From Bacteroidota bacterium (lineage in GTDB: Bacteria > Bacteroidota > Bacteroidia > Sphingobacteriales > Sphingobacteriaceae), in NCBI GenBank assembly GCA_013288235.1, contig JABDCF010000012.1, forward strand, positions 1-56,035: a stretch of DNA of 56,035 nt, in the 5' to 3' direction. Below the pieces are notes generated by a model, which saw only the letters and a list, made by a program, of their open reading frames with translations, had not been told where the DNA came from and ran no database searches. Position numbers and translations under genes: made by a program. Below, in pieces: positions 27,993 through 37,688 of this stretch. Numbering within the stretch: position 1 is the first letter of the stretch; every line of letters starts with the position of its first letter.

Positions 27993-29405
27993 TTAATTAA
28001 AAAGTTGTTTTATAACTGCACTGCCTGCTGGTTTAAACTGCTTTGTTATAAAAAGAAAGGCAACATAAAAAGTGATAGATAAGGGAAGTACCACCCAATT
28101 GCCAGGGAAAAGCGTTTTTGAAATAAACCCGCTTAACAATGCACACAAAGTGCAGAAAAGTAACGGCTGCCAAACACTTTCAAGCTGCCTGATCTCGTTC
28201 TTTTTTAAATAGTAAATAGTTTGCGTAAGGCAGGCGGCTAAAAAAGCAAATGCAGCGCCTTCATTTTTAAAGAATGGGATCAGAACAATATCGCCCACAA
28301 CATTTACTAAAAATGTGATAATGAACGAGGTTAGGATCATTTTTAATCGTCCTTGCGCAAAATAGATCGTCCACAAAAAATTATTTAAATAAAGCAGTGG
28401 CATGCATAATGACAAAATGAATATGGTTCTTACGTTTATCAAGCCATATTTACCCGCAGTTAAAGTATCTATAACCGGGGTCCAGCATATATTTAGCAGT
28501 AGGCCGATAAACGCTGCTACTATCATCTCTATCCTTACTAAAAGCTTTAATTCAGCTATCTGGATATTACCCTGCTGAAACATCTTTGTAAAACGGGGAA
28601 TAAGTAAAGGAGCTACGGCCAGCAACGGAAGGGTTGATATTTCAAATATCTTATAGGCAAAACTATACTCGGCAAGTTTAATTGCGGATACCATAAAACC
28701 AATAAATATCCAATCGAAACGCGCTAATGCCGAAGTGATCAATACGACCCCTGTTTGCGGTAAGGATTCGCGCAGCAATTGAAAATAATTTACCCTGTTC
28801 CATTTTAGCCTTAGCGAAGTTTTCGTCGAGAACTTAAATAAAAATATGCACGACAGTAACTCGGTAATATCGCCGGCTATAAAAATTAAAACAATGTTTT
28901 GAATGTTTAAGGTATGTAATAAGGCTATGATGATAAGCCCGAAACAACGGATAAGGTTTGATATTACCGACATATAAGCCAATAATCGGAACCGTTCCAA
29001 TCCATTTGCTACTTGTTTAAATGGAGTCGAAAAAAATAACATCAACTTGCCAATGCCAATAAATAACAATAAGCTGTAAACATTATTGGTATTAGGAAAC
29101 CATAAATGGCCTGAAAACAACAGGCCATAAAAAACTATTCCTGCAAATAGCACATGGAATATATATAGGGAAAGTATTGACAGGATATCGCCACCTGCCG
29201 CTATCTTTTTTATAACCATCTGGTCAATCCCAAACGATAATATGTTAAAAGCAGCCATCAAAACGGCTAAGGCGAGGTTTATTTGCCCAAATGTGGTTTT
29301 ATCGAGGCCGGTTGACAATATATAAAATATGCCAAACCCCAATATTTGATTTATAATAAGCTGGATAGCATTTACCGATAGGTTTTGGATCAGTCTTTTT
29401 TTCAT
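27993..29405 (-). CDS. Wzx-type polysaccharide flippase
   Basis: This 470-residue protein has about 12-14 transmembrane segments spread evenly along its length and fits the MATE/MVF polysaccharide transporter family. It starts KKRLIQNLSVNAIQLIINQI with GLDKTTFGQINLALAV close behind, the usual N-terminal pattern. It would flip undecaprenyl-linked repeat units across the inner membrane. It stands 116 bases upstream of the polymerase gene and 70 bases downstream of a family 2 glycosyltransferase. Confidence 0.88.
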   Translation of the reverse strand: MKKRLIQNLSVNAIQLIINQILGFGIFYILSTGLDKTTFGQINLALAVLMAAFNILSFGIDQMVIKKIAAGGDILSILSLYIFHVLFAGIVFYGLLFSGHLWFPNTNNVYSLLLFIGIGKLMLFFSTPFKQVANGLERFRLLAYMSVISNLIRCFGLIIIALLHTLNIQNIVLIFIAGDITELLSCIFLFKFSTKTSLRLKWNRVNYFQLLRESLPQTGVVLITSALARFDWIFIGFMVSAIKLAEYSFAYKIFEISTLPLLAVAPLLIPRFTKMFQQGNIQIAELKLLVRIEMIVAAFIGLLLNICWTPVIDTLTAGKYGLINVRTIFILSLCMPLLYLNNFLWTIYFAQGRLKMILTSFIITFLVNVVGDIVLIPFFKNEGAAFAFLAACLTQTIYYLKKNEIRQLESVWQPLLFCTLCALLSGFISKTLFPGNWVVLPLSITFYVAFLFITKQFKPAGSAVIKQLFN

Positions 29406-29475
29406 AGCTTACCACTACCCATTGGTTTTGCCATTAGTATGGTGGGATAAATGTGTATTCCGATGTTAAAAATAA

Positions 29476-30273
29476 TCAATATTCTACAACAAAGTTATCT
29501 TTAACCGCCTGTTTTTTTGAGGGCATATTTTCCATCTGGCTTAAATAATGATATTTCCGCCTCGTGTTTTTTACCGAAGTTTTTGCAATATGCCAGCCTT
29601 CGCGGCCATCTAAAAACCCAAGGTAAACAATATAATTTTTAATAAAGCCAAATAATGGCGATATATAAAGCTTAATGGCGTTTGTTTTTTTGCCAGCTTT
29701 GAAATACTTTTTAGCGCTAAGTTTTGCATAGTAGCTGCCTTTACTGTCATATTCGTTAATATCCTTTACCGAATAATGGTGCAGGCGGCCTTTTATTTTT
29801 TTCACCTGTACATTGTTCGGGAGCAGCAGGGTTTCATGTACCAATGTCTCCGACCATTTTACTGCCTCCCGATTAAACATCCGGATATGATGGTCCCTGC
29901 CCCAACTGCCAAATCGTATGGGTTTTTTTCCAAAATAAGACCTGAACTTAATATCATAAACAGTGCCCGCGTCATTAAATTTCAATTTGTGAATGGAGCT
30001 TATCAATTCATCGTCAGGCACTTCATCTGCATCAATGCTTAATATCCAGTTATATTTGGCTGCTTCAATCCCTTTATTTTTATTTGCCCCATACCCTGCC
30101 CATGGCATTTTATATATCCGGCACCCATAGTTACCAGCAATTTCAAGCGTTTCGTCTGTACTGTCGTTGTCTATTATAACAATATCGTCAGTTATCTGCC
30201 TTGCTTTTTCAATACAACTGGCTATAATATCAGCCTCATTTTTAGTTATTATGACGATAGAAACCGGTACCAT
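29476..30273 (-). CDS. Glycosyltransferase family 2 (WaaE-like)
   Basis: This 265-residue GT-A enzyme has VSIVIITKNEADIIASCI, VIIDNDSTDETLEIA, WAGYGANKNKGIEAA, the metal motif LSIDADEVPDDEL and the WSETLVHETL segment typical of KdtX/WaaE-like beta-glycosyltransferases. The C-terminus is basic and amphipathic, which suits membrane attachment. It heads the leftward polysaccharide genes next to a non-coding repeat. Confidence 0.92.
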   Translation of the reverse strand: MVPVSIVIITKNEADIIASCIEKARQITDDIVIIDNDSTDETLEIAGNYGCRIYKMPWAGYGANKNKGIEAAKYNWILSIDADEVPDDELISSIHKLKFNDAGTVYDIKFRSYFGKKPIRFGSWGRDHHIRMFNREAVKWSETLVHETLLLPNNVQVKKIKGRLHHYSVKDINEYDSKGSYYAKLSAKKYFKAGKKTNAIKLYISPLFGFIKNYIVYLGFLDGREGWHIAKTSVKNTRRKYHYLSQMENMPSKKQAVKDNFVVEY

Positions 30274-30364
30274 TTATTGCGAATTTATGGGCCTAAAGTG
30301 GCCCCGTTTGTTTGTAATACCGTTAATTTTGTCTGAATGGTTGCCTTGCTAAATAAATTATTGT

Positions 30365-30427
30365 ATAGTCCATAGACCATAGCTTATAGTCCATAGTTAA
30401 GGGTTATTACTAATTGTTATGGTCTAT
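30365..30427. repeat. CCATAG-word intergenic repeat with inverted arms
   Basis: Repeated words (ATAGTCCATAGACCATAG, then TATAGTCCATAG) are followed by TATGGTCTAT at 30418-30427, which pairs with ATAGACCATA at 30372-30381. The same words recur at 36737-36805 and 44963-45000. Confidence 0.7.
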
Positions 30428-30569
30428 CAATAAATTAACATGCTGATTATCAGCCGAAAATAATAAATTAGTATGTTTTTTAAAACAGATAAGCAACCTT
30501 TGTGCGGAAAATGACGTGATAGTCATTGATAAGCAGTAATTACATAGCTAACAGGATTATATAAGCCAA

Positions 30570-31214
30570 ATGGGTGAAGAAGATTTACACCAACTGATAA
30601 GGGGCTGTATTAAACAAGATAGAAAGTGTCAGAAAATGTTGTATAAAGCATTTTATGGATTTTCTATGGGTATATGTCTGCGGTATGCGGGCAACAGGGA
30701 CGAGGCTGCGGAGGTGATGAACCAGGGTTTTTTTAAAGTTTTTACCCATATAGAAAGTTATGATATTACCAGGCCATTTAAAGCATGGCTCGGGAAGATC
30801 ATGATGAATGTGTCTATAGATTTTTACAGGGCAAACTTAAAAATGGCTTATACTGAAGATCTGGAGAAGGCCGAACATGTGAGCGATGGCGACGTGGTTG
30901 ATAAAAACCTGCACTATAACGACCTTTTAGCAATGGTTCAAAAGCTGCCCCAGGCTTACCGGACCGTGTTTAACCTTTTTGCAATTGACGGCTACTCGCA
31001 CGAGGAGATTGCCACGATGCTGAACATTAACGTAGGCACCTCGAAGTCAAATTTGCATAAAGCCAGGCAAAAGCTAAAATTGATGATATTAAAAGCAGAT
31101 TCGTCTGCTAACAATGCTAATTACAATAACGGCATGAATTATAATACCTCCATAGTGGCTATTAACGCTACTAATATAAATGGAGTATTTTTTAATAAAG
31201 GTATTTGGGAATGA
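30570..31214 (+). CDS. ECF sigma factor
   Basis: This 214-residue extracytoplasmic-function sigma factor has region 2 around GNRDEAAEVMNQGFFKVFTHI with AWLGKIMMNVSIDFYR, and region 4 around LPQAYRTVFNLFAIDGYSHE with EEIATMLNINVGTSKSNLHK. An Asn-rich tail of about 30 residues follows. Its stop overlaps the ATG of the next gene (ATGA at 31211-31214), which encodes a membrane-spanning partner with an anti-sigma-like N-terminus. It would direct RNA polymerase to a small stress regulon. I did not find a clear autoregulatory promoter in front of it. Confidence 0.92.
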   Translation: MGEEDLHQLIRGCIKQDRKCQKMLYKAFYGFSMGICLRYAGNRDEAAEVMNQGFFKVFTHIESYDITRPFKAWLGKIMMNVSIDFYRANLKMAYTEDLEKAEHVSDGDVVDKNLHYNDLLAMVQKLPQAYRTVFNLFAIDGYSHEEIATMLNINVGTSKSNLHKARQKLKLMILKADSSANNANYNNGMNYNTSIVAINATNINGVFFNKGIWE

Positions 31215-32443
31215 ACAACGAAAATGACAATGGTTTAGATGATCTTTTCAAAAAGAAACTGGAAGACCCTGTAGGTCAAATCGGTTATGATGAAGAAGAT
31301 TGGGATGCCCTTGAGCAAATGCTCGATAAGCGTACAAAACGCAAGGGGCTTATTTTTTGGCTGCCTATTATAAGCAGTGCTGCTGCTGTATTGCTATTGG
31401 TTTTGGGATGGTGGAATTTCAGGACGAAAACAGATCAGCAGCATCAGCAAATCAGATTACAGGCAGTTAATCATCATCAAAAATCAAATACCGACACAAT
31501 TGGTGGTCTGGGAAGGCAGGCCTTGACTCAAAATCCGGCGCAAACACCAACTCAAAAAAATCCCGCTAATTATGCTGTTACCCCTAATGTTAATAAGGGC
31601 AGCAAAATCAGCAATTCATTACTGGTTGCCGGTGGCGCCAGCCATGCAACTACAAGCGTAACCGAAACCGGGCAAAAAGATACTACCATCAATAGGGCTG
31701 ATGAGCCGCTTTTGGCTGCAAATTTTACCACTGTTTTTACACCGGAACAAATAACAGCACAACAGGTAAGCCCTGTTGACTTGCAGAAGAAATATCCTGC
31801 CGTTTTAAATGCTGTCACACACATAACTAAAAATCCGGCGGCATTCAGGCCGGTATATGCATTGAGCGTTTTAGCCGCTCCTGATGTAAACGGTGTAGGC
31901 TCGTTTCAGCAGGGTAAAGTTGGCACTAATGCAGGATTGCTGTTTACAGCCGGGGTATCTAAGAAATTTACCATTAGTACCGGCGTTTTATATTCAGATA
32001 AACCCTATTTAACTCCATTTGAAAATTACCATACGTCTTATCAATTTCAACAAAATCCTATAAATGTTTCTGCGACTTGCCGTATGTTGGATATCCCTTT
32101 AAATATAGGCTATCAGATATATAACAAACATCAAAACAAACTGTCAATAGGTACCGGTTTATCCTCATATATAATGTTGCAGCAGGATTTTAAATTTAAT
32201 TACGCCGATCCGTACGCAAAAGGCCCGTCTGATTTTAACGTGCCTAACAGCAGCGGGTATTTTTTTGGCATACTTAATCTTAATGCTACTTACGAGCGTC
32301 AAATTAACTCAAAGGTTGGCATAACATTGCAGCCGTATTTAAAACTGCCTTTAACAAATATAGGATATAGCGAGGTGAGGCTGCAAACTACCGGTGTTGC
32401 TGTGGGCTTAAGCTGGAATTTGAATTCATTGTCAAAACATTAG
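31211..32443 (+). CDS. Anti-sigma-like protein fused to an outer-membrane barrel-like domain
   Basis: The protein has 410 residues. The N-terminal 45 are acidic and cytosolic (DDLFKKKLEDP, DEEDWDALEQMLDKR), similar to the sigma-binding part of Bacteroidota anti-sigma proteins. A transmembrane segment follows at about 48-68, then a Gln/Thr/Asn-rich linker, and from about 200 a strand-rich domain (LLFTAGVSKKFTISTGVLY, GLSSYIMLQQDF) like PorT-type barrels. I take the ATG at 31211 (ATGA overlap with the sigma gene) rather than the TTG two codons earlier. How one chain could join the inner membrane to a barrel-like domain is unclear; the domain may be periplasmic. Confidence 0.75.
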   Translation: MNNENDNGLDDLFKKKLEDPVGQIGYDEEDWDALEQMLDKRTKRKGLIFWLPIISSAAAVLLLVLGWWNFRTKTDQQHQQIRLQAVNHHQKSNTDTIGGLGRQALTQNPAQTPTQKNPANYAVTPNVNKGSKISNSLLVAGGASHATTSVTETGQKDTTINRADEPLLAANFTTVFTPEQITAQQVSPVDLQKKYPAVLNAVTHITKNPAAFRPVYALSVLAAPDVNGVGSFQQGKVGTNAGLLFTAGVSKKFTISTGVLYSDKPYLTPFENYHTSYQFQQNPINVSATCRMLDIPLNIGYQIYNKHQNKLSIGTGLSSYIMLQQDFKFNYADPYAKGPSDFNVPNSSGYFFGILNLNATYERQINSKVGITLQPYLKLPLTNIGYSEVRLQTTGVAVGLSWNLNSLSKH

Positions 32444-32571
32444 AAATATGGCGTAAGCATTACTATTTTTTTTTCTCGTATTGATGAGTAGACAATCGGC
32501 TATCGATTATTTCAATTTAATGTGTAAATTGTAGCGTAGTAATCAAATGCTCACCACTAAAAATCACAATC

Positions 32572-33060
32572 ATGCCTAACCACCTTTCAATTCTTGGTAT
32601 TATTCATACTGCAATCAGCATTATTGCAATACTCGTTGCGTTTTTTGCCTTGTTTAACGATGGCAAGATCGATCCCGCAAACGGGCGCGGGAAGCTGTAC
32701 ACCTGGTTAACCGCTATTACCTGTATTACCGGCCTTCCGATTATGAGGTTCGGGCATCCAACACCCGGACACTATCTTGCTGTAATTATTTTGATATTGT
32801 TGACCATTGGAATTTATGCCAGGCGCATATTTGGGAAAGCCGGCGCCTACGTACAGCTTATCGTAATGTCAACAACGCTCTTTCTTTCATGTATCCCGGC
32901 CGTGGTTGAATCATTAACAAGGCTGCCTATGGAGCATCCTTTGGCAAGCGGCCCAAATGATCCACTTGTGCAAAGAGTACAGTTGATACTGGTGATCGTT
33001 TTTATAATTGGTGTAATTTACCAGGTTATAAAGCTCAGGAAGTTGAAGAAATCAGTATAA
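32572..33060 (+). CDS. Four-helix integral membrane protein, unknown function
   Basis: This 162-residue protein has four hydrophobic segments (about 8-27, 43-57, 65-83, 97-112) and a fifth near the C-terminus (136-152) ending in a basic tail. The loop with MRFGHPTPGHY carries two His. It stands alone, 128 bases after the sigma/anti-sigma pair. No family recognised. Confidence 0.65.
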   Translation: MPNHLSILGIIHTAISIIAILVAFFALFNDGKIDPANGRGKLYTWLTAITCITGLPIMRFGHPTPGHYLAVIILILLTIGIYARRIFGKAGAYVQLIVMSTTLFLSCIPAVVESLTRLPMEHPLASGPNDPLVQRVQLILVIVFIIGVIYQVIKLRKLKKSV

Positions 33061-33351
33061 AGATAAGCCCTAAAGCAAGCGCCCTATTTATACAATCGAT
33101 TAACAAAGCATTACATTCACGTCTCTGATAGTTAGCCGTCCATCGCACCCGACCAATATCAACGACATTTATCAGATGCTTACCTGGCAGTTGTGTTATT
33201 TTGCCACCTGTCCGGAAATAGCTAATATTAAAAAAAAGGTATATTTACCTGTAAAAAACAGCTTTTTTTTTAAATTTCATAGCATAAGTGTAGCAATTGT
33301 CGCTTCCAGGCCGTTATGTAGTTAATATGGTTATATTTTATTATTTACATC

Positions 33352-34074
33352 ATGAAAACGTATAAAAAATTTTCAAAAAAATTATTGGTTGGGATATGTG
33401 CCGGTTGTTTAATATCCTTTTTGCTGACCTCTTGCCTTAAAACAGATAACTCCACCTACAATCCCCCTACTGCTTTATTGTCATTTATCCAGGCCTCACC
33501 GGATGAATCCCCGTTAGATTTTTATCTTAACAGCAACAAAGTTAATCTCGGATCTCTTTATTTTGGAGATAACATTGATTATGTCAGTGCGTTTGCAGGT
33601 GCAAGAACGGCTTATTTTTACAACTCTGGAACAACAACTCCAATCCTTTCAACGCCAATTACTTTGAATCAGGGTACCGCGTACTCCCTGTTTCTTACCG
33701 GTAAATCAACAAGCCCCGGAGTGTTATTACTAACAGATACGCTTAATAAGCCTTCAACCAGTAATGCAAGTGTTCGTTTTGTCGATCTAAGTCCCGATGC
33801 ACCTGCTGTTGACCTTGCGGTACAGGGCGGAGCCGTACTGGCTCCTAACAAATCCTATAAGGGCTATTCTTCATTTGTGCCTCTCCCAGCCCAATCTAAC
33901 TACACCTTTGTGGTGCGCCAGGCTGGTACCAGTACCGTATTAGCAACCTTGTCCAATGTCCCAATGGTTAGTGGCACCGTATATACTATCTGGTTTGGTG
34001 GCCTGGTTGCATCAACTAATAATAATGATAAATTAAGCGCGAACATCATTACCAATGCTTATTATATAAATTGA
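33352..34074 (+). CDS. DUF4397 lipoprotein
   Basis: This 240-residue lipoprotein has a long signal peptide ending in the lipobox LLTSC (Cys about 28). The mature part holds two similar strand-rich units: ALLSFIQASPDESPLDFYLN and, further on, VRFVDLSPDAPAVDLAVQGG, the DUF4397 hallmark (VRFVHLSPDAPxVDV). Such proteins are surface or periplasmic beta-sandwiches of unknown function. It stands alone and is followed by a strong terminator. Confidence 0.9.
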   Translation: MKTYKKFSKKLLVGICAGCLISFLLTSCLKTDNSTYNPPTALLSFIQASPDESPLDFYLNSNKVNLGSLYFGDNIDYVSAFAGARTAYFYNSGTTTPILSTPITLNQGTAYSLFLTGKSTSPGVLLLTDTLNKPSTSNASVRFVDLSPDAPAVDLAVQGGAVLAPNKSYKGYSSFVPLPAQSNYTFVVRQAGTSTVLATLSNVPMVSGTVYTIWFGGLVASTNNNDKLSANIITNAYYIN

Positions 34075-34095
34075 TAAACATTAAAAATTGCTGAG

Positions 34096-34130
34096 AAGCC
34101 CAATTTGCCTGCCGCAGATTGGGCTTTTTT
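34096..34130 (+). terminator. Rho-independent terminator
   Basis: AAGCCCAAT pairs perfectly with ATTGGGCTT across a 13-base loop, and a run of six T follows at 34125-34130. It lies 22 bases after the stop of the DUF4397 gene. Confidence 0.9.
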
Positions 34131-34284
34131 ACGATGATTATCGGTAGGGCGACTTTTTAAATGGGTTTAACATTATATTTGTTTTGTTTACGGAGGCTTT
34201 CGGTAAGGCTTTGTGTCTCTTGCAACCTATTGATGAAACCTGTGCCTGGATACTTTTACGATATGATAACTGAATAAGAACCTA

Positions 34285-36741
34285 ATGAATATTTTAAAGA
34301 CCATACTCCGAAGCCTTATACCAAATTTTAAAGTTGCCTATTTTGAATTTAAGATCCGGGGCGCTTCTATTCCGTTCAAAACTAAGTTAAGCGATTTTCT
34401 TTCCGTACTGCGTAATACTGGTTTCTACCTTTTTTTTGCCATTGTCGCCCTTGTTGTTTTCCTTGTCATCTCGCCGGGGCGCGATGCTTTATTGCTGGTT
34501 ATCGAAGACGTTCATTACAACAACCCGGCAAGCCTTATCTCATTATTGACCGGCATATTTACCTGGAGTATTATTTCGGAGTTTGGCGTACGTTATTCTA
34601 TTTATGTAACCGATAATTCGGGTAAAAGCCTAAGTTCAGAACGAGTAGAATGGCGAAAGTTTTCTCAGCATGTTGTAGCCGGAATTTGCCTATTACTGCC
34701 CTCTGTCCTAATCATTTTAAGTTTAATCGTTATTGAGGTTACTGATTACAGCATACGGACACAACATATGTGGCGGGCGCTTGCAATTACCCTATTTTTA
34801 GTTTACTGGCTTTTAAGCATCCTTACCAATCTATATTTTCGATCATATAAAGAGTTTAAGGGTCAAAAAAAATCAAAAAAATGGTTCTTTAGTCCTGATA
34901 ATCTAAGCATAGGTGAATCGTACTGGACAAATAAAATATATGGTATTTACAACGACTACGTTTTTATTCTTCCAAAGCCAGGGAATTATTTAGGTGACGA
35001 GCAAAAGAAACTAAAGTCATTTACCGATTACTTTGAGAACGCCCCCACGCCTGAAAGAGACAAATTTCCTCAAAATCAAAACATTGTTATACCTGGTGTT
35101 AGCGTACCTGCTGAATTTGAATTTAAAAAGTTTGAAAGCGGCGGGCAGGATAACGGTGAGTCATTCCGATGGATATATCTTATTCCTTTAAGTTTTTATA
35201 AGGTTTTGCACAAACAGGTGTTATGGATATTCTTTGTTGCCCTGGCGGTATTACTAATCATCAGTTTTTTGCCTGCCGATGACGGGATATTAGAAATAAT
35301 TGGCGCCCCAGGTCTGTTATGCGGATCCTTTGCCTGCTGGATAGGTATTTATACAGGTGTGTTGTATGTTGATTATGCACTCCTGCGCCGCTCATGGTTC
35401 TCATTACGTTTCTTTTTCCTCATTTTACTGCTTGCTTCATCCTACTTTAATAACGATCACCCGGTAAGAGTTTACGAATCAAAAAAGAACATTACAAGGG
35501 TTAATTTTAAAACACATTTTAAAAACTGGTTTAAAAACTATAAAAGAGAAGTCGACAGTCTTGATACCGGAAAGAAAATCGATAAATATCCAGTCGTCTT
35601 TATTTGTGCTGAAGGTGGCGCATTGCGTACCGGGGCGTACACCGCCATTTTCCTGGATAATTTACAACATGATCTTGCCGGCAAAAATATTGATTTTAAG
35701 AAATCGGTGTATGCTATGTCGGGCGTATCAGGCGGCAGCCTTGGCCTGGCCTACTTTAATGCAGCCAACTACATCAATAAACCCTCGGATTTCACGAAGG
35801 ACCCCCAATTAACGCCTGCGGAACGTTTCTTTCAAAATGATTGCCTCAGCCCAATTATTGGTAAAATGTGTTATGGCGATTTGCTTAACCTGCTGATACC
35901 ATTTCATATTCACCAATTTGACAGGGCCATAGCTTTAGAAAACTCGTGGGAGTATGCCTATGAAAAAATATTAAAGCCCAATGCCAGCAATACCTTTTCC
36001 AATGGCTTCTTAAATGGTTATCAAAACAAAAATAAAAGCCCTTTGCCCTTATTTCTTATCAACACAACCGAAGTGGAAACGGGTAATCAATGTTGGGTAA
36101 CTAATGTTGTTCCTGGTAATATTATTTTCAGTAAACAACGCGACCTGCTTCTCCATAAAATAAATAACAGTGTGAGGTATAGTACAGCTGTTAACCTTAG
36201 CAGTCGTTTTCCGCTATTATCGCCGGGAGGAATGCTCAGGGACACTGATAAGGGGAAGCCCCGTAAACTTCATTATGTGGATGGTGGCTATTATGAGAAT
36301 ACAGGTGCTGGCAGTATGTACGAATTGCTTACCCAAATAAGGCGCGACTCGCTGAGCAAGTATATTTATCCTATTGTTATTTACCTCAGGTTTAGTAACG
36401 ACCCGGCCAACCAAACCAAAAATATTAATTTCGGAAACGAGATCACCGAGATAATTTCGGGTATTTACGATACACGTGACGGCCGCACCTATATGGCCGT
36501 GAAGCAGTTGAACCAGCTGGCAACCTACTTTGATCACGGCAAAGACTCAACCGGTACTTATATTGATGAACCTTTAAGCGAAGACCAGCGCCAGGTACCT
36601 ATGAACTGGGTACTTTCGAGCCAAAGTATAGACAATATTAAAAAGGATGTAGCGAGCAAATTAAATTACGAAAAAGGGATATTGCCAATGATAACCAATT
36701 GCAAATATCCCTTTCCACTTATAAAGCCTAATAGACCATAG
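34285..36741 (+). CDS. Large membrane-anchored patatin-like phospholipase
   Basis: The protein has 818 residues. The first half contains about six to eight transmembrane helices in two groups (about 45-190 and 310-390) separated by a soluble stretch. The C-terminal half has the patatin features: an oxyanion-type loop AEGGALRTGAY (about 440), the nucleophile elbow GVSGG with Ser about 481, and the catalytic Asp in VDGGYYENTGAG (about 666). It should hydrolyse acyl esters of lipids at the membrane. The multi-helix N-terminus is unlike soluble bacterial patatins. Its stop codon lies inside the CCATAG-word repeat, which supplies the last residues. Confidence 0.85.
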   Translation: MNILKTILRSLIPNFKVAYFEFKIRGASIPFKTKLSDFLSVLRNTGFYLFFAIVALVVFLVISPGRDALLLVIEDVHYNNPASLISLLTGIFTWSIISEFGVRYSIYVTDNSGKSLSSERVEWRKFSQHVVAGICLLLPSVLIILSLIVIEVTDYSIRTQHMWRALAITLFLVYWLLSILTNLYFRSYKEFKGQKKSKKWFFSPDNLSIGESYWTNKIYGIYNDYVFILPKPGNYLGDEQKKLKSFTDYFENAPTPERDKFPQNQNIVIPGVSVPAEFEFKKFESGGQDNGESFRWIYLIPLSFYKVLHKQVLWIFFVALAVLLIISFLPADDGILEIIGAPGLLCGSFACWIGIYTGVLYVDYALLRRSWFSLRFFFLILLLASSYFNNDHPVRVYESKKNITRVNFKTHFKNWFKNYKREVDSLDTGKKIDKYPVVFICAEGGALRTGAYTAIFLDNLQHDLAGKNIDFKKSVYAMSGVSGGSLGLAYFNAANYINKPSDFTKDPQLTPAERFFQNDCLSPIIGKMCYGDLLNLLIPFHIHQFDRAIALENSWEYAYEKILKPNASNTFSNGFLNGYQNKNKSPLPLFLINTTEVETGNQCWVTNVVPGNIIFSKQRDLLLHKINNSVRYSTAVNLSSRFPLLSPGGMLRDTDKGKPRKLHYVDGGYYENTGAGSMYELLTQIRRDSLSKYIYPIVIYLRFSNDPANQTKNINFGNEITEIISGIYDTRDGRTYMAVKQLNQLATYFDHGKDSTGTYIDEPLSEDQRQVPMNWVLSSQSIDNIKKDVASKLNYEKGILPMITNCKYPFPLIKPNRP

Positions 36742-36805
36742 TCGATGGACCATAGTCCATAGTAAATATTAAATAAACCATGATCCATGATCCATGGTCT
36801 ATGAA
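36737..36805. repeat. CCATAG-word intergenic repeat with inverted arms
   Basis: It consists of ATAGACCATAG, GGACCATAGTCCATAG and, after an AT-rich centre, CATGATCCATGATCC and ATGGTCTATG, which is complementary to the left arm. It overlaps the patatin stop codon and lies between convergent genes. Confidence 0.75.
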
Positions 36806-36819
36806 CTATTAACAAACCC

Positions 36820-37641
36820 CTACTCGTGCAAAACCAATATGGCTTTTACTGATTTGTTAATTACCCGGTTTACCGTACTTTTATTAAACAGGCGATAAAC
36901 AACATTATGGTGATGTTTTACGAGGCAAAGGATATCGGTGTGGTGGCTCTCGATAAAATCCATTATCCCGGTTAGTGGGTTGCTTTTATTGATATAATTA
37001 AACTCAAGTTCCGAGTGTTTTATCAATTCTTGCAACCTGCTTTCGCCGGTTTCAAGGTGTTTTATTTCTGATTTTTCGCCAACATATAGTACCTGCATTT
37101 TTTCAGACCCAAAAGCCAAAACCATTTCATTAAGCGCATTTACGTCATCGGCCGACAACCTTGTTTCGTAGTCGGTGGCGAGGGTAATTACCGGCGTTTT
37201 TGAAAACTTGCTTTCCAATGGTATAATAAGCGTTGGTATTTTTATGATCGACACCAGCGTACTGGCGTTACTGCCCACAATGCCCGAAATGCCTGTCGAT
37301 CCGGTAACGCCCATAACCAGCAACTCAACATGATGCTCATCAATATATTTGCTGATCACAGTTTTTACCAGGCCAACTTCGCACAATGTGCTCACCTCGA
37401 TGCCCTTATATTCATCTTTACTGGTATAGGTGCTCACCCATTCTTTTAGGGCCTGCCTTTTATTGTTATAATAATCTTTTATAAAAAAAGCATTGTACAT
37501 GTTATTGTCAACACCTTCGGTAGGCAATATGGCGTGTATCGCGCATATTTCCATGTCAAGCGTTTTAGCAAGCGCCATTGCATATTCCATCGCATTTGAG
37601 GCGCTGTTTGAAAAATCAGTAGCAACAAGTATTTGTTTCAT
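36820..37641 (-). CDS. Tandem-domain universal stress protein
   Basis: This 273-residue protein consists of two UspA domains. The first (1-145) begins KQILVATDFSNSASNAMEYA and carries the ATP-binding pattern VMGVTGSTGISGIVGSNAS. The second begins about 153 (PVITLATDYETRL) and lacks a full ATP motif. It lies 47 bases after the phosphate transporter gene on the same strand and may be co-transcribed with it. Confidence 0.92.
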   Translation of the reverse strand: MKQILVATDFSNSASNAMEYAMALAKTLDMEICAIHAILPTEGVDNNMYNAFFIKDYYNNKRQALKEWVSTYTSKDEYKGIEVSTLCEVGLVKTVISKYIDEHHVELLVMGVTGSTGISGIVGSNASTLVSIIKIPTLIIPLESKFSKTPVITLATDYETRLSADDVNALNEMVLAFGSEKMQVLYVGEKSEIKHLETGESRLQELIKHSELEFNYINKSNPLTGIMDFIESHHTDILCLVKHHHNVVYRLFNKSTVNRVINKSVKAILVLHE

Positions 37642-37688
37642 TTTTTCGAGGTTTAAAATTAACTAATGTTACGCTAAATTAATTATGC

